Shown piece after piece: positions 52,351-61,274 of a DNA stretch of 64,000 nt. The translations under genes were made by a program, and so were the position numbers. Below the pieces are notes generated by a model. The model was not told where the DNA came from, did no database searches, and saw nothing but the letters and a program-made list of their open reading frames with translations. The stretch covers positions 1-64,000 of the forward strand of contig JAIXSY010000055.1 in assembly GCA_027484445.1 (NCBI GenBank), in the 5' to 3' direction. The stretch's first letter is position 1; each line of letters begins with the position of its first letter. Source of the DNA: Verrucomicrobiaceae bacterium (GTDB lineage: Bacteria; Verrucomicrobiota; Verrucomicrobiia; Verrucomicrobiales; Verrucomicrobiaceae).

Positions 52351-54822
52351 ATGCCTTCCCGAGCGCTTTCTGCTTTTCCTTTTTCACAGACCACGGCCAT
52401 TGTTTGTGCCGTCATCTCTGTGATGCACGTGCCCAGCTGGACTCAGGCTGGTGAATCAGGCACTGTAAACTTGGCGGAGCGTGAAATTCAGCGTCGCGTC
52501 GCCCAACTGGGGCAACAGACAGCTCAATTGTCTGAAGCTGAAGCTCTTCTGGCCAAGGGAAAAACCGCTGAGGCTCTTTCCATCTACCAAAAAACTTATG
52601 CAGAGATCCCTGAGATCCCTCTCGCACAAACGCTAAAGGAAGCTGCACGAGAAGGGTGGCTCGTGGCGACGTTGAGGCGGGCTCAAGAGCTTGCCAATCA
52701 GGGTGATGTCGCCAGTGCTTTGCAACTGATGGAGCAGATCGAACCCAATCTCTCAGCCAAAGACAAAGCCAAATTGACGGCATTACGCGGACGGCTGCAA
52801 GATCCTGATCGTTATCCACCTGCATTGACACCCCAGCACATTGAGCGCGTGGAAAAGGTGCAAAAGCTGCTCATCTTAGCAGCCTCGCAGCATGAGACAG
52901 GCATGTTCGACAAGGCTATCGAATCCTACGAGGATGTGCTTCGCCTGGACCCAACGAATTCAGCGGCACGTCGAGGATTGGAAAAGGTGGAGCGTGAACG
53001 GGCTCGTTATTTTCAAAGCGCTTATGACCATCAGCGCTCCCGGTTGCTTTCCGAAGTCGATCAACTTTGGGAAAACAAGCCGCTTTCAGGAACTGCCCTG
53101 ACGGCAAAGCTGGCCTCCGAAGCGCCTGCCGAAGCCAATGCTACAGCCCGAAAGACTGGCAAAGAAAGCATCGCCGATAAGCTGAAACAGATTCGCATCG
53201 CGAAAATCGACTTCTCCGGTGCAACGCTAGAAGAAGTGATCGAGTACCTGCGCGTTCGTTCTCGCGACATCGACCCAGAAGGCCGCGGTGTGGATTTTGT
53301 TCTCAATCTCGGAGGTGAAATCGCCAACAAGTCGATCTCCTTGAACCTAGTTGACGTGCCACTGGAAGAGGTGCTGCGCTATGCGGCTGATGCTGCAGGC
53401 GTGAACTATCGAGTGGAAGAGTTTGCGGTCCGCTTGGTTCCAACCACGGACACCAACGAAACTCTGATTTCCAAGACCTACCGAGTGCCCCCTGATTTCA
53501 TCACAGCGGCTCCGGTGGACCCGACCGCAGTGGCTCCTGCGGATCCATTTTCGCAACCTGCTGCTGGTGCTGCGGCAACGGCGGCCACTCCTCTTCGCCG
53601 ACTGGGTGCGAAAGAATTCTTGCTAAGCCGTGGCGTCGTCTTCCCTGAAGGAACCGGAGCGAACTACAATCCAGTGACCAACATGCTGATCGTCCGCAAC
53701 ACGGCCAAGAATCTGGAAATGGTGGATGGCCTCGTAGATCAAGCCCTAAACACGTCTCCCAAAATGGCGGTCATTGAGGTCAAGATCTTAGAAGTCAGCA
53801 GCAAAAAGCTGGATGAAATGGGATTCGACTGGCTACTTGGTGGTTTCCGTCATGGAGGTCTGGAACTCGGCGGAGGCACGGTCGGCAATCAGCAAGGAGC
53901 CAATTTTATGGACACAGATTTCCCGGCAAACTCTCTTTTGAACCGCGGTCAAATGGGGCCCGTTACAGCTGGACTTAGATCTTCGACCGACCTGATCGAC
54001 AATCGCACGATCGATGATGTTCTTTCTGGAGCGGTGAGCACCTCGACAGGGCGCGCACCAGGAGTCTTCTCCCTCGCGGGTGTGCTGACGGATCCACAAT
54101 TTCAGGTGGTCTGGCGCGGCATGGCCCAAAAAACAGGTGTGGATCTTATGACGAGACCTTCCGTCATCACCAAAAGCGGCCAGCAGGCCACCGTCGAAGT
54201 GGTTCGGGAGTTCATTTATCCCACCGAATTCGATCCCCCCCAAATCCCAACCAATGTGGGTGGCGGAAACAACAATGGTGGAGGCGGGGCTGGCGGCACC
54301 ACGATTGTCTCGATTCCCGTGACTCCCACCACTCCAACTGCCTTTGAGACACGCAACGTTGGGGTAAGATTGAATGTGGAACCTGTGATTTCCGAAGATG
54401 GTCGATCGGTTGATCTGACGCTGACGCCCGAATACACCGAGTTCGATGGTTTTGTGAATTACGGCAGCCCTATTTACAGCGTGTCCCCCAACACCCCTAT
54501 TTTGGATATCTTTGGCAATCTGCTGGGAGTCATTCCATCGAGTCGCCTGGAATTGACACCGAACATCATCAGCCAGCCGATTTTTTCGACCAAAAAGATC
54601 ACCACTTCGGTCAAGGTTTACGATGGAGCCACGGTGGTGCTTGGTGGATTGGTATCGGATCAGAGCATCATGATTGATGACAAAGTGCCAGTCATTGGGT
54701 CAATGCCTTATGTCGGCAAATTGTTCCAAAGCAAAGTGGAGCAGAAGAGGACCCGAAATTTGGTTATGTTTGTGTCCGTCAAAGTGGTGGACCCCTCAGG
54801 TAGCCGTGTGAATCGGCCATGA
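52351..54822 (+). CDS. secretin-family outer-membrane protein with TPR-like N-terminus
   Basis: 823 residues from ATG 52351; the frame extends to 52261 but the signal peptide (MPSRALSAFPFSQTT...) sits at this ATG. It has an N-terminal helical/TPR region (about 35-270), a small N-domain (about 295-375, RIAKIDFSGATLEEVIEYLR...VDVPLEEVLRYAADAAGV), a second N-domain with MLIVRNTAKNLEMVDGLVDQ (about 445-480) and a C-terminal secretin domain (about 480-815, with PSVITKSGQQATVEV, a Gly/Asn-rich stretch, TVVLGGLVSDQS and IGSMPYVGKLFQS). It resembles the type IV-pilus secretin of Akkermansia (Amuc_1098-like). No pilM/pilN/pilO-type genes flank it. Confidence 0.9.
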   Translation: MPSRALSAFPFSQTTAIVCAVISVMHVPSWTQAGESGTVNLAEREIQRRVAQLGQQTAQLSEAEALLAKGKTAEALSIYQKTYAEIPEIPLAQTLKEAAREGWLVATLRRAQELANQGDVASALQLMEQIEPNLSAKDKAKLTALRGRLQDPDRYPPALTPQHIERVEKVQKLLILAASQHETGMFDKAIESYEDVLRLDPTNSAARRGLEKVERERARYFQSAYDHQRSRLLSEVDQLWENKPLSGTALTAKLASEAPAEANATARKTGKESIADKLKQIRIAKIDFSGATLEEVIEYLRVRSRDIDPEGRGVDFVLNLGGEIANKSISLNLVDVPLEEVLRYAADAAGVNYRVEEFAVRLVPTTDTNETLISKTYRVPPDFITAAPVDPTAVAPADPFSQPAAGAAATAATPLRRLGAKEFLLSRGVVFPEGTGANYNPVTNMLIVRNTAKNLEMVDGLVDQALNTSPKMAVIEVKILEVSSKKLDEMGFDWLLGGFRHGGLELGGGTVGNQQGANFMDTDFPANSLLNRGQMGPVTAGLRSSTDLIDNRTIDDVLSGAVSTSTGRAPGVFSLAGVLTDPQFQVVWRGMAQKTGVDLMTRPSVITKSGQQATVEVVREFIYPTEFDPPQIPTNVGGGNNNGGGGAGGTTIVSIPVTPTTPTAFETRNVGVRLNVEPVISEDGRSVDLTLTPEYTEFDGFVNYGSPIYSVSPNTPILDIFGNLLGVIPSSRLELTPNIISQPIFSTKKITTSVKVYDGATVVLGGLVSDQSIMIDDKVPVIGSMPYVGKLFQSKVEQKRTRNLVMFVSVKVVDPSGSRVNRP

Positions 54823-54858
54823 TGAGAAATCCAGGCGGCTAGCAGCGTTCCTGCAATC

Positions 54859-56397
54859 ATGATCCGCTGGCTTCTCCTCCTTGGTGTTCCTTTTCTGCTG
54901 ACGTTCAGTCAGGCAGTAACGCCCGAACGTCCGAACATTCTGTTCCTGCTTAGTGATGACCAGTCCTACAAGACGCTCTCTTGTTACCCTGAAGCGCTAT
55001 CAGGCGCAAACACCCCGGCACTGGATCGGTTGGCTCGACGTGGTGTTCGATTTTCACATGCCTACATGGGCGCTTGGTGCATGCCTGCACGTGCCACACT
55101 TCTGACGGGTAGGCATCCTCACGGCATCGAATCGATGCGGATGGAGGGGCCTTATCCTGGCAGTGTGTATGATCCAAAGCGGTGTCGTTTTTGGCCTTCC
55201 GTGTTTCGAGCGCAAGGCTACTACACCGCACATATTGGCAAATGGCACACCGGAATAGACTCGGGATTCGGACGGGACTGGGATTATCAAATCGTCTGGA
55301 ACCGCCCTCGCCATCCTGAAAATGCAGGCAAATATTACGAAGAGCAGCTCCTCTACATCCATGGCAAACCCGAAAGAGTCAGCCGCTACTCGACAGATCA
55401 TTACACCGACGAAGCCTGTAAGTTCATCAAAGGTAGGCCAAGTGCGACGGATCGTCCCTGGTTTCTATGGCTATGCTATGGAGCTGTACATGGCCCGACA
55501 ACCCCAGCCCAACGACATCTCGGCACCCACAAAAGTGATGAGGTGAAGCTGCCTAGCGACATCCTGGGACCAAGGCCAGGTAAACCCGACTATCTGCAAA
55601 AGACGCAAGCTTGGAAGCTGGACTCTGAAGGCCAAATCGTGGCCCAAAAGAGTGGCGAGTCTTTTGGCGATGAGTCGGGCAAGCGGCGCAAAACCTACCA
55701 GGATTGCATTCATCAATTGCTCGAGTGCGTGGAATCCCTGGACGAAGGCGTTGGCCGCGTCTTGACAGCCTTGGAAGAAAGTGGGCAACTCGAAAACACG
55801 CTGGTCGTTTTTACCTCCGACCAGGGTTTCGCTACCGGCGAACATGGATTTCGCACCAAACTCGCCCCTTACGATGCGAACTACCGGAGCCCACTTCTTG
55901 TGTCCTGGCCCACTCGGATCGCACAGGGCAAGGTCTGCACTCGCCCTGTGAATGCCACCGATCTGGTTGCGACCTTCAGCGCCCTTGCAAACATCCCCAT
56001 CCCTTGGGAAATTCATGGCAGGGACCTCACCCCCCTCTTGCGTGATCCTGAAAACGCAGCTTGGCCACATCCCTGTTTCTTTGAGGCCACTGGCGACCAT
56101 TTTGGTGAGGATGTGACTCGTGTCATGCAGCAGGAACCAGATCGTGCCGAACACCATCACGTGCCATGGTATGCTGCCGTAAACGATGGCCGTTACAAAT
56201 ACATTCGTTACCTGAAACCCGGTCTCCCCGAGGAACTCTATGACTTGTCTTCAGATCCCGAAGAATTGACCAATCTTGTTCATGAACACCCAAACGACGC
56301 TGTCCTCGTGCGACTTCGTGATCTAACCGTAAGTGAATTGCGACGAACCAAAGCTGGTTTTGTGGATCAACTCCCTAGCCTCAGCCCCAAGCGTTGA
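54859..56397 (+). CDS. sulfatase (FGly type), secreted
   Basis: 512 residues with a signal peptide (about 1-20). Motifs are ILFLLSDDQSYKTLSCYPEA (metal ligands at 33-34), GAWCMPARATLLTGRHP with Cys74 for formylglycine, AHIGKWHTG, and FTSDQGFATGEHG for the second metal site. The CxPAR variant is common in bacterial sulfatases. The substrate is unknown. It begins 36 bp after the secretin gene and ends 16 bp before a Nudix gene, in a plus-strand run. Confidence 0.92.
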   Translation: MIRWLLLLGVPFLLTFSQAVTPERPNILFLLSDDQSYKTLSCYPEALSGANTPALDRLARRGVRFSHAYMGAWCMPARATLLTGRHPHGIESMRMEGPYPGSVYDPKRCRFWPSVFRAQGYYTAHIGKWHTGIDSGFGRDWDYQIVWNRPRHPENAGKYYEEQLLYIHGKPERVSRYSTDHYTDEACKFIKGRPSATDRPWFLWLCYGAVHGPTTPAQRHLGTHKSDEVKLPSDILGPRPGKPDYLQKTQAWKLDSEGQIVAQKSGESFGDESGKRRKTYQDCIHQLLECVESLDEGVGRVLTALEESGQLENTLVVFTSDQGFATGEHGFRTKLAPYDANYRSPLLVSWPTRIAQGKVCTRPVNATDLVATFSALANIPIPWEIHGRDLTPLLRDPENAAWPHPCFFEATGDHFGEDVTRVMQQEPDRAEHHHVPWYAAVNDGRYKYIRYLKPGLPEELYDLSSDPEELTNLVHEHPNDAVLVRLRDLTVSELRRTKAGFVDQLPSLSPKR

Positions 56398-56413
56398 TTG
56401 ATCATTTCCGCCT

Positions 56414-56824
56414 ATGCCTGCACCCACTCCAGTCGTCTGCGCTTTGATCGTGAAAGAGGGACGGGTGCTCGTGGCCAAACGTCCCGAGGGCAAAAGACTG
56501 GCAGGTTACTGGGAATTTCCTGGAGGGAAAATGGAAGCCGGAGAGAGTGCAGAAATGGCTCTGATCCGAGAAATCCAAGAGGAATTGGGCTGCAAGGTAG
56601 AAAACCTCCATCCAGGCCCTGCGGTGACCTTTGCTTATGAGTGGGGAGCTATTTTGCTTTTCCCCTTCGTCTGTCGTTTGCAGGCTAACAGCCCGGCCCC
56701 AATTGCCCATGAACACACGGAAATAGCGTGGTTGCTGCCATGTGACTTGGCAGGTGTCGATCTTGCACCGGCAGACCTGCCCGTGCTGGCATGGTTTCTG
56801 CAACGATCTGATGCAATTTTTTGA
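56414..56824 (+). CDS. Nudix hydrolase, MutT-like
   Basis: 136 residues. A complete Nudix box GGKMEAGESAEMALIREIQE-EL-G fits Gx5Ex7REUxEExGU. The start VVCALIVKEGRVLVAKR and the WEFPGGK are typical of MutT-type 8-oxo-dGTP diphosphatases. Substrate preference cannot be fixed. It is 16 bp after the third sulfatase gene and may be translated from the same message. Confidence 0.9.
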   Translation: MPAPTPVVCALIVKEGRVLVAKRPEGKRLAGYWEFPGGKMEAGESAEMALIREIQEELGCKVENLHPGPAVTFAYEWGAILLFPFVCRLQANSPAPIAHEHTEIAWLLPCDLAGVDLAPADLPVLAWFLQRSDAIF

Positions 56825-56934
56825 AAAAAGTGAGATGATCCTGTTGTCCGTAGTTCCGTATATTTAAATTTCCATAATTAAATTTGATTTTTGGACTCAC
56901 CTGAGCGTAATTTTAATAATTACCAATAAAGCCC

Positions 56935-57462
56935 ATGCACGCTCCTATCGTCCATATCAGTCCCGAGATGGCATTCGCCAGCTTTGATATGATCAGCTTT
57001 GGCATGATTGAGGTGCCACCGCATCCGCTCCGTTTCGGCTTTCAGGTGGACATCATTCCTCAAGAAAGCCCGCCTCATGTCATGTTTGGTCTCGTCTCCC
57101 GCATGAGGCATCGAGATGGTCGCCACTTTTCCAGCGGGTTTGCCATCCATCTGAATTTAGAAACAGGAGAAATCTGGGATTTGCTCAATGCCTCAGGGTT
57201 GGTTGGCACGATCCCTTGCCACCAGGATTTTCTCTCCAAATTCACCGATGAAGAGCCGCTCCTTCTCAGTTGGGAAATCGAGCATCTCGGTGCCGCGCTG
57301 ATTCCAAAGCTCAACATCGGCGGCGAGCAGTGGTTGTATCCAGCGATTGGTTTCCGCGATGGTCCGATGCAGATGGAAACGCTGGCAGGCGCTGCAGGTG
57401 ACCGTGGCACTACCTTTGGAACGTTCCTCCACCCTGCCGTTTGGCGGGAAACGATGCTTTAG
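56935..57462 (+). CDS. conserved-looking hypothetical protein
   Basis: 175 residues from ATG 56935; no signal peptide or membrane segment. It contains FGMIEVPPHPLRFGFQVDII and HHVMFGLVSRMRHRDGRHF-like beta-strand patterns and a C-terminal FLHPAVWRE. It is unrecognised. The sequence upstream (about 56825-56930) is strikingly AT-rich compared with surroundings and may hold its promoter, giving it a separate unit from the Nudix gene. It is 50 bp before hldD. Confidence 0.65.
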   Translation: MHAPIVHISPEMAFASFDMISFGMIEVPPHPLRFGFQVDIIPQESPPHVMFGLVSRMRHRDGRHFSSGFAIHLNLETGEIWDLLNASGLVGTIPCHQDFLSKFTDEEPLLLSWEIEHLGAALIPKLNIGGEQWLYPAIGFRDGPMQMETLAGAAGDRGTTFGTFLHPAVWRETML

Positions 57463-57512
57463 GCCACGTTGGCAGAGTTGCATTCCTCAAAGGCAACCGC
57501 TAACAGCCTGGA

Positions 57513-58520
57513 ATGAACCTCACCCCTGATACGCGCATTCTCGTCACTGGCGGCGCTGGCTTTATCGGCAGCGCTTTAGTCTGGGAACTCAATCGCCTCG
57601 GCTGCGAAAACATCATCATCAGCGACAAGCTGTGTAGCGATGAAAAATGGCGCAACCTAGTGCCACTGAAGTTTCATGACTACCTTGATGGAGCAGACCT
57701 CGTGCAATGCGTGCAGAGCAGTCCAACAAAGCTGGGCCGTTTCGATGCGATCTTTCACCTTGGTGCCTGTTCGGCCACGACAGAGCGAGATGCCGACTAT
57801 TTGATGAGGAACAATTACGAACTGACCAAAGTGCTGGCGCTCTGGGCTCTGGAAAAAGAGAGTCGTTTTGTTTATGCCTCCTCCGCAGCCACCTATGGAG
57901 ATGGCAGTCTCGGCATGGATGACACTCTCCAGGATCTGCATCGGCTGCGTCCCCTCAACATGTATGGCTACTCGAAGCATCTGTTTGACCTCCATGCCAA
58001 GCGCTTGGGCATGGATCAGAAGATAGTCGGGCTGAAGTATTTCAATGTTTATGGGCCCAACGAAGACCACAAAGCCGACATGCGCAGCGTGGTCCACAAG
58101 GCCTATGGGCAGATCCTGCAAACTGGAAAAGTTCAGCTCTTCAAGTCAGATCGCCCGGACTACAAAGATGGCGAGCAGATGCGAGATTTCCTTTATGTGA
58201 AGGATGCCATCAAGATGACTCTTCATCTAGCATGCACGGACAGCGCTGGTGGACTTTACAACCTTGGCTCAGGCCAAGCACACACCTGGGTCCAACTGGT
58301 CAACGCCATTTTCTCTGCCCTTGGCAAAGCGCCTGTGATCGACTTTGTGCCGATGCCTGAGCATCTCAAGGCGAAGTATCAATACTACACCTGTGCGGAC
58401 ATCACACGGCTGAAAGAGTCAGGCTACACAGAGCCACTTTACACCTTGGTGGAAGCCGTTCGCGATTATGTCTGTGGATATTTGACCGGAGACAAACGAC
58501 TCGGTGACGAAGTTGTCTAA
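57513..58520 (+). CDS. hldD: ADP-glyceromanno-heptose 6-epimerase
   Basis: 335 residues, close to the usual length. Short-chain dehydrogenase/epimerase with the NADP-binding GGAGFIGSAL at the N-terminus, FHLGACSATTERDADYL, ASSAATYGDG and the catalytic YxxxK in NMYGYSKHLF, followed by the sugar-binding MRDFLYVKDA. It converts ADP-D-glycero-D-manno-heptose to the L-glycero form for the LPS inner core, consistent with an LPS-making Gram-negative envelope. A desaturase gene follows after about 140 bp. Confidence 0.95.
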   Translation: MNLTPDTRILVTGGAGFIGSALVWELNRLGCENIIISDKLCSDEKWRNLVPLKFHDYLDGADLVQCVQSSPTKLGRFDAIFHLGACSATTERDADYLMRNNYELTKVLALWALEKESRFVYASSAATYGDGSLGMDDTLQDLHRLRPLNMYGYSKHLFDLHAKRLGMDQKIVGLKYFNVYGPNEDHKADMRSVVHKAYGQILQTGKVQLFKSDRPDYKDGEQMRDFLYVKDAIKMTLHLACTDSAGGLYNLGSGQAHTWVQLVNAIFSALGKAPVIDFVPMPEHLKAKYQYYTCADITRLKESGYTEPLYTLVEAVRDYVCGYLTGDKRLGDEVV

Positions 58521-58663
58521 CTTTGAGAGCTTCATTTGTCTTCTATTTCTTTCAGGAGCTGTGACAATACTGGCTCAATCTCAAATCAATCCAGGAGTTG
58601 CTTTTTGCTCGTGGATTGGCTAGGAGTCATCGTTTATCCGCTAAACCTAGCCAAGTTAATCTC

Positions 58664-59506
58664 GTGTCCAGAACTGTTACCGCCTCCTACACTAGTCCCG
58701 GAGCTCTGCTCTTCTTCACCATCCACATCGCAGCTATTTTAGCGGTGTTTCTCGTTAAGCCCGATATCACAAGCGTCATCCTCTGCGCTTCCCTGTTTGT
58801 GATTCGCAAGTTCGGCATCACCGGAGGGTATCATCGATATTTCTCGCACCGGTCCTTCAAGACCTCTCGCTGGTTCCAATTTGTTTTGGCTTGGCTAGGA
58901 GGCATGGCTGCCCAAAAAGGCGCGCTGTGGTGGGCTGCCCATCATCGCCATCACCATCAGCACTCCGATCAGCCAGATGACATCCACTCGGTGAAGCAGC
59001 AAGGCTTTTACTGGGCGCATCTGGGCTGGATCCTCGCTCCTGATTACAATGAGTATGACGCCAAGCGCGTGAAGGATCTGACCAAATTCCCTGAGCTTGT
59101 TTTCATAGACAAGTATCATTTCATCCCGCCTGCGGTACTCGCTCTCACCTGCTACCTCATCTCTGGCTGGACAGGACTCCTGTGGGGCTTCTGCGTTAGC
59201 ACCGTGATTCTTTATCACACTACGTTTGCCATCAATTCCTTTTGCCATCTGCTTGGCAAGCGCCGCTATGAGACGGGTGAATCTAGCAAAAACTCCTTCA
59301 TCTTGGCCATCCTCACGCTGGGTGAAGGCTGGCACAACAATCACCACTATTATCCCCACTGCGCTCGCCAGGGCTTCTTCTGGTGGGAAATCGATCCAAC
59401 CTATTATGCGCTGCGGGTCTTGAAATGGATTGGCATTGTTCACGAAATCAAAGAGCCATCGGCGAAGGTGATATCAGGCCGTGAGCCGACAGCGGCGCTC
59501 GGTTGA
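58664..59506 (+). CDS. acyl-CoA/fatty-acid desaturase, membrane-bound
   Basis: 280 residues from GTG 58664; the frame is open to a TTG at 58598 but the conserved N-terminus fits the GTG. Four hydrophobic stretches and the three histidine boxes HRYFSH, HHRHHHQHSDQ and HNNHHYYPH are present, as in delta-9 desaturases, which introduce a cis double bond using a di-iron centre. The loop between boxes includes TYxxG-like GESSKNSF. It adapts membrane fluidity. The gene is followed by a terminator. Confidence 0.92.
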   Translation: MSRTVTASYTSPGALLFFTIHIAAILAVFLVKPDITSVILCASLFVIRKFGITGGYHRYFSHRSFKTSRWFQFVLAWLGGMAAQKGALWWAAHHRHHHQHSDQPDDIHSVKQQGFYWAHLGWILAPDYNEYDAKRVKDLTKFPELVFIDKYHFIPPAVLALTCYLISGWTGLLWGFCVSTVILYHTTFAINSFCHLLGKRRYETGESSKNSFILAILTLGEGWHNNHHYYPHCARQGFFWWEIDPTYYALRVLKWIGIVHEIKEPSAKVISGREPTAALG

Positions 59507-59526
59507 TTGCACACTGAAATTTTCAT

Positions 59527-59554
59527 AGCCGCTCAAGCCTTAGTTTGAGCGGCT
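59527..59554 (+). terminator. rho-independent terminator after desaturase
   Basis: AGCCGCTCAA, eight-base loop, TTGAGCGGCT, then TTTTC: a perfect 10-bp stem starting 20 bp after the desaturase stop. Confidence 0.88.
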
Positions 59555-59645
59555 TTTTCATGGCTATGCTTTGAGCTTCAAGCGTGGATGCAACGGCAAA
59601 TTCAAACGGTCATCCAGTCCACAACGCTCACTCTCGAAAGAGGGC

Positions 59646-59996
59646 TTACTTTCGGAAAATGAAAAACACAGCACCACAGAGGCACAACCCAGCCCAGACG
59701 AAGTCCCACTTGAATGGCTGTTTCATGTAAATCAGCAGGAAAGGCACAAACACAGTCAACGTGATGACCTCCTGAAGAATCTTCAACTGCGGCAAAGTCA
59801 GCGCGGTACTGCCAATCCGGTTAGCAGGGACTTGTAGCATGTATTCGAAGAAGGCGATCCCCCAGCTGAAGACCGCAGCCATCCACCAGGGTTTTGCCTT
59901 CATGTCTCGAAGATGCGCATACCAAGCAAACGTCATGAAAACGTTCGAAGCGGTGAGCAGCACGATGGCTTTGACGAGTGGCCACTGGATGGTCAT
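59646..59996 (-). CDS. DUF486 family membrane protein
   Basis: 116 residues with four hydrophobic helices; TASNVFMTFAWYAHLRD and FFEYMLQVPANRIGSTALTL are hallmarks of DUF486 (COG3169), a small DMT-superfamily protein of unknown substrate. It starts 12 bp after the HtrA-like protease gene, as the last gene of a minus-strand run. Confidence 0.9.
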   Translation of the reverse strand: MTIQWPLVKAIVLLTASNVFMTFAWYAHLRDMKAKPWWMAAVFSWGIAFFEYMLQVPANRIGSTALTLPQLKILQEVITLTVFVPFLLIYMKQPFKWDFVWAGLCLCGAVFFIFRK

Positions 59997-60008
59997 GCGT
60001 GAGATGGC

Positions 60009-61187
60009 TTATTCGTTGGCATCAGGCCGCGGTGCCACGGTCACGGCAATCTCTGTCAATTGTCCATCTCTCAGAATGGTAAGTACGGCCTGTGAGCCTG
60101 GAGCAAGCAGACGAATCTGAGCGAGTAATTCACGGGGTGAACCGAAAGGTTTGCGGTTCAGCGCTGTGATCACATCCCCAGGAGAGACACCAGCCGCGAG
60201 AGCTGGCGAATCAGGGTCCAGGTCGGTCACATAGGCGCCTATCTGTGAGGTACCTATGGAGCGATCTATGCTGACAGCTTCCGCACTGAGTTCTAGCCCC
60301 AGGTAACCTCCTTCCGTGGCGGCAGCGGGACGAGATTGATTGCGCACCGCATCAACCACGGCACGTGCATCATTGGCTGGCACGGCTAAGCCGACGCCTT
60401 GCCAGGCGCGGACGTTTTCATCCCCACGATAGATTGCCACGTTGATGCCGATGATTTCCCCACGAATGTTCACCAGCGGCCCTCCAGAGTTGCCAGGATT
60501 GATGACCGTGTCGGTTTGCAGGTAATCCATCTGGCTATCGCTGAGATGACGATCTCGAGCACTGATGATGCCCTGGGTCACTGTGCCACTGAGTCCAAAA
60601 GGATTGCCGACGGCAAACACAATCTGCCCGACTTTGGCATCATCACTGTTGGCAAAGGTGAGTGCAGGAAAGCTTTTCCCTGGCGCGTCGATTTTCAACA
60701 GAGCGATGTCGCGCTCACGATGCGCCCCGAGGATACGGGCAGGATATTTCTTGTTGTCGTTCGTCGTGATAATGACCTCACTGACATCAGCAATGACGTG
60801 GTAATTCGTGATCACATGGCCCTCTTTCGAGATGAAAGCACCCGAGCCCAAGCCCGGAATCACCTGCGGACGACCTGCAACAAGCCCGAAGAAAGGGTGC
60901 CATGCAGTCTGCCCACGGCGCACGGTTTTCGTGGTAATGCTGACGACACTCGGCAGCACTGTAGCGCTCAATCGTGCAAACTCATCGTTCATCGCAGCCA
61001 GCACTTTTACATCCTCGAGGTTCAATTTGGGCTGAGCCGGTGCCGTGAAGGTCTCCTGCGATGGCTTCTCCCCCTTCAAGAAATTCAGCAGGCCATACCC
61101 TGACTGAGTGCCACGAAACAGACCAAACAAGAAAGAAGCGACCAAGAAGACCGCTATGGCGGTGAGGAGACGACGGAGTGTATCCAT
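60009..61187 (-). CDS. HtrA/DegP-like serine protease with one PDZ domain
   Basis: 392 residues from ATG 61187 (the upstream ATG at 61238 adds no clear signal). An N-terminal transmembrane helix (about 5-25) anchors it to the inner membrane, DegS-like. The trypsin-like core has the triad His130 (NYHVIAD), Asp160 (ERDIALLKID) and Ser234 (NPGNSGGPL). One PDZ domain follows (about 285-385: GVSPGDVITALNRKPFGSPR). It lies downstream of dnaJ (87 bp) in a stress-gene run and probably degrades misfolded periplasmic proteins. Confidence 0.93.
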   Translation of the reverse strand: MDTLRRLLTAIAVFLVASFLFGLFRGTQSGYGLLNFLKGEKPSQETFTAPAQPKLNLEDVKVLAAMNDEFARLSATVLPSVVSITTKTVRRGQTAWHPFFGLVAGRPQVIPGLGSGAFISKEGHVITNYHVIADVSEVIITTNDNKKYPARILGAHRERDIALLKIDAPGKSFPALTFANSDDAKVGQIVFAVGNPFGLSGTVTQGIISARDRHLSDSQMDYLQTDTVINPGNSGGPLVNIRGEIIGINVAIYRGDENVRAWQGVGLAVPANDARAVVDAVRNQSRPAAATEGGYLGLELSAEAVSIDRSIGTSQIGAYVTDLDPDSPALAAGVSPGDVITALNRKPFGSPRELLAQIRLLAPGSQAVLTILRDGQLTEIAVTVAPRPDANE

Positions 61188-61274
61188 GGCGATGGGGGGG
61201 GTATGACTAGAGAGAGACAAATCCAATGCGGACGTCAACCCGAAGCTAAGATGGACCTGCCCTGGCTTGGCAGA

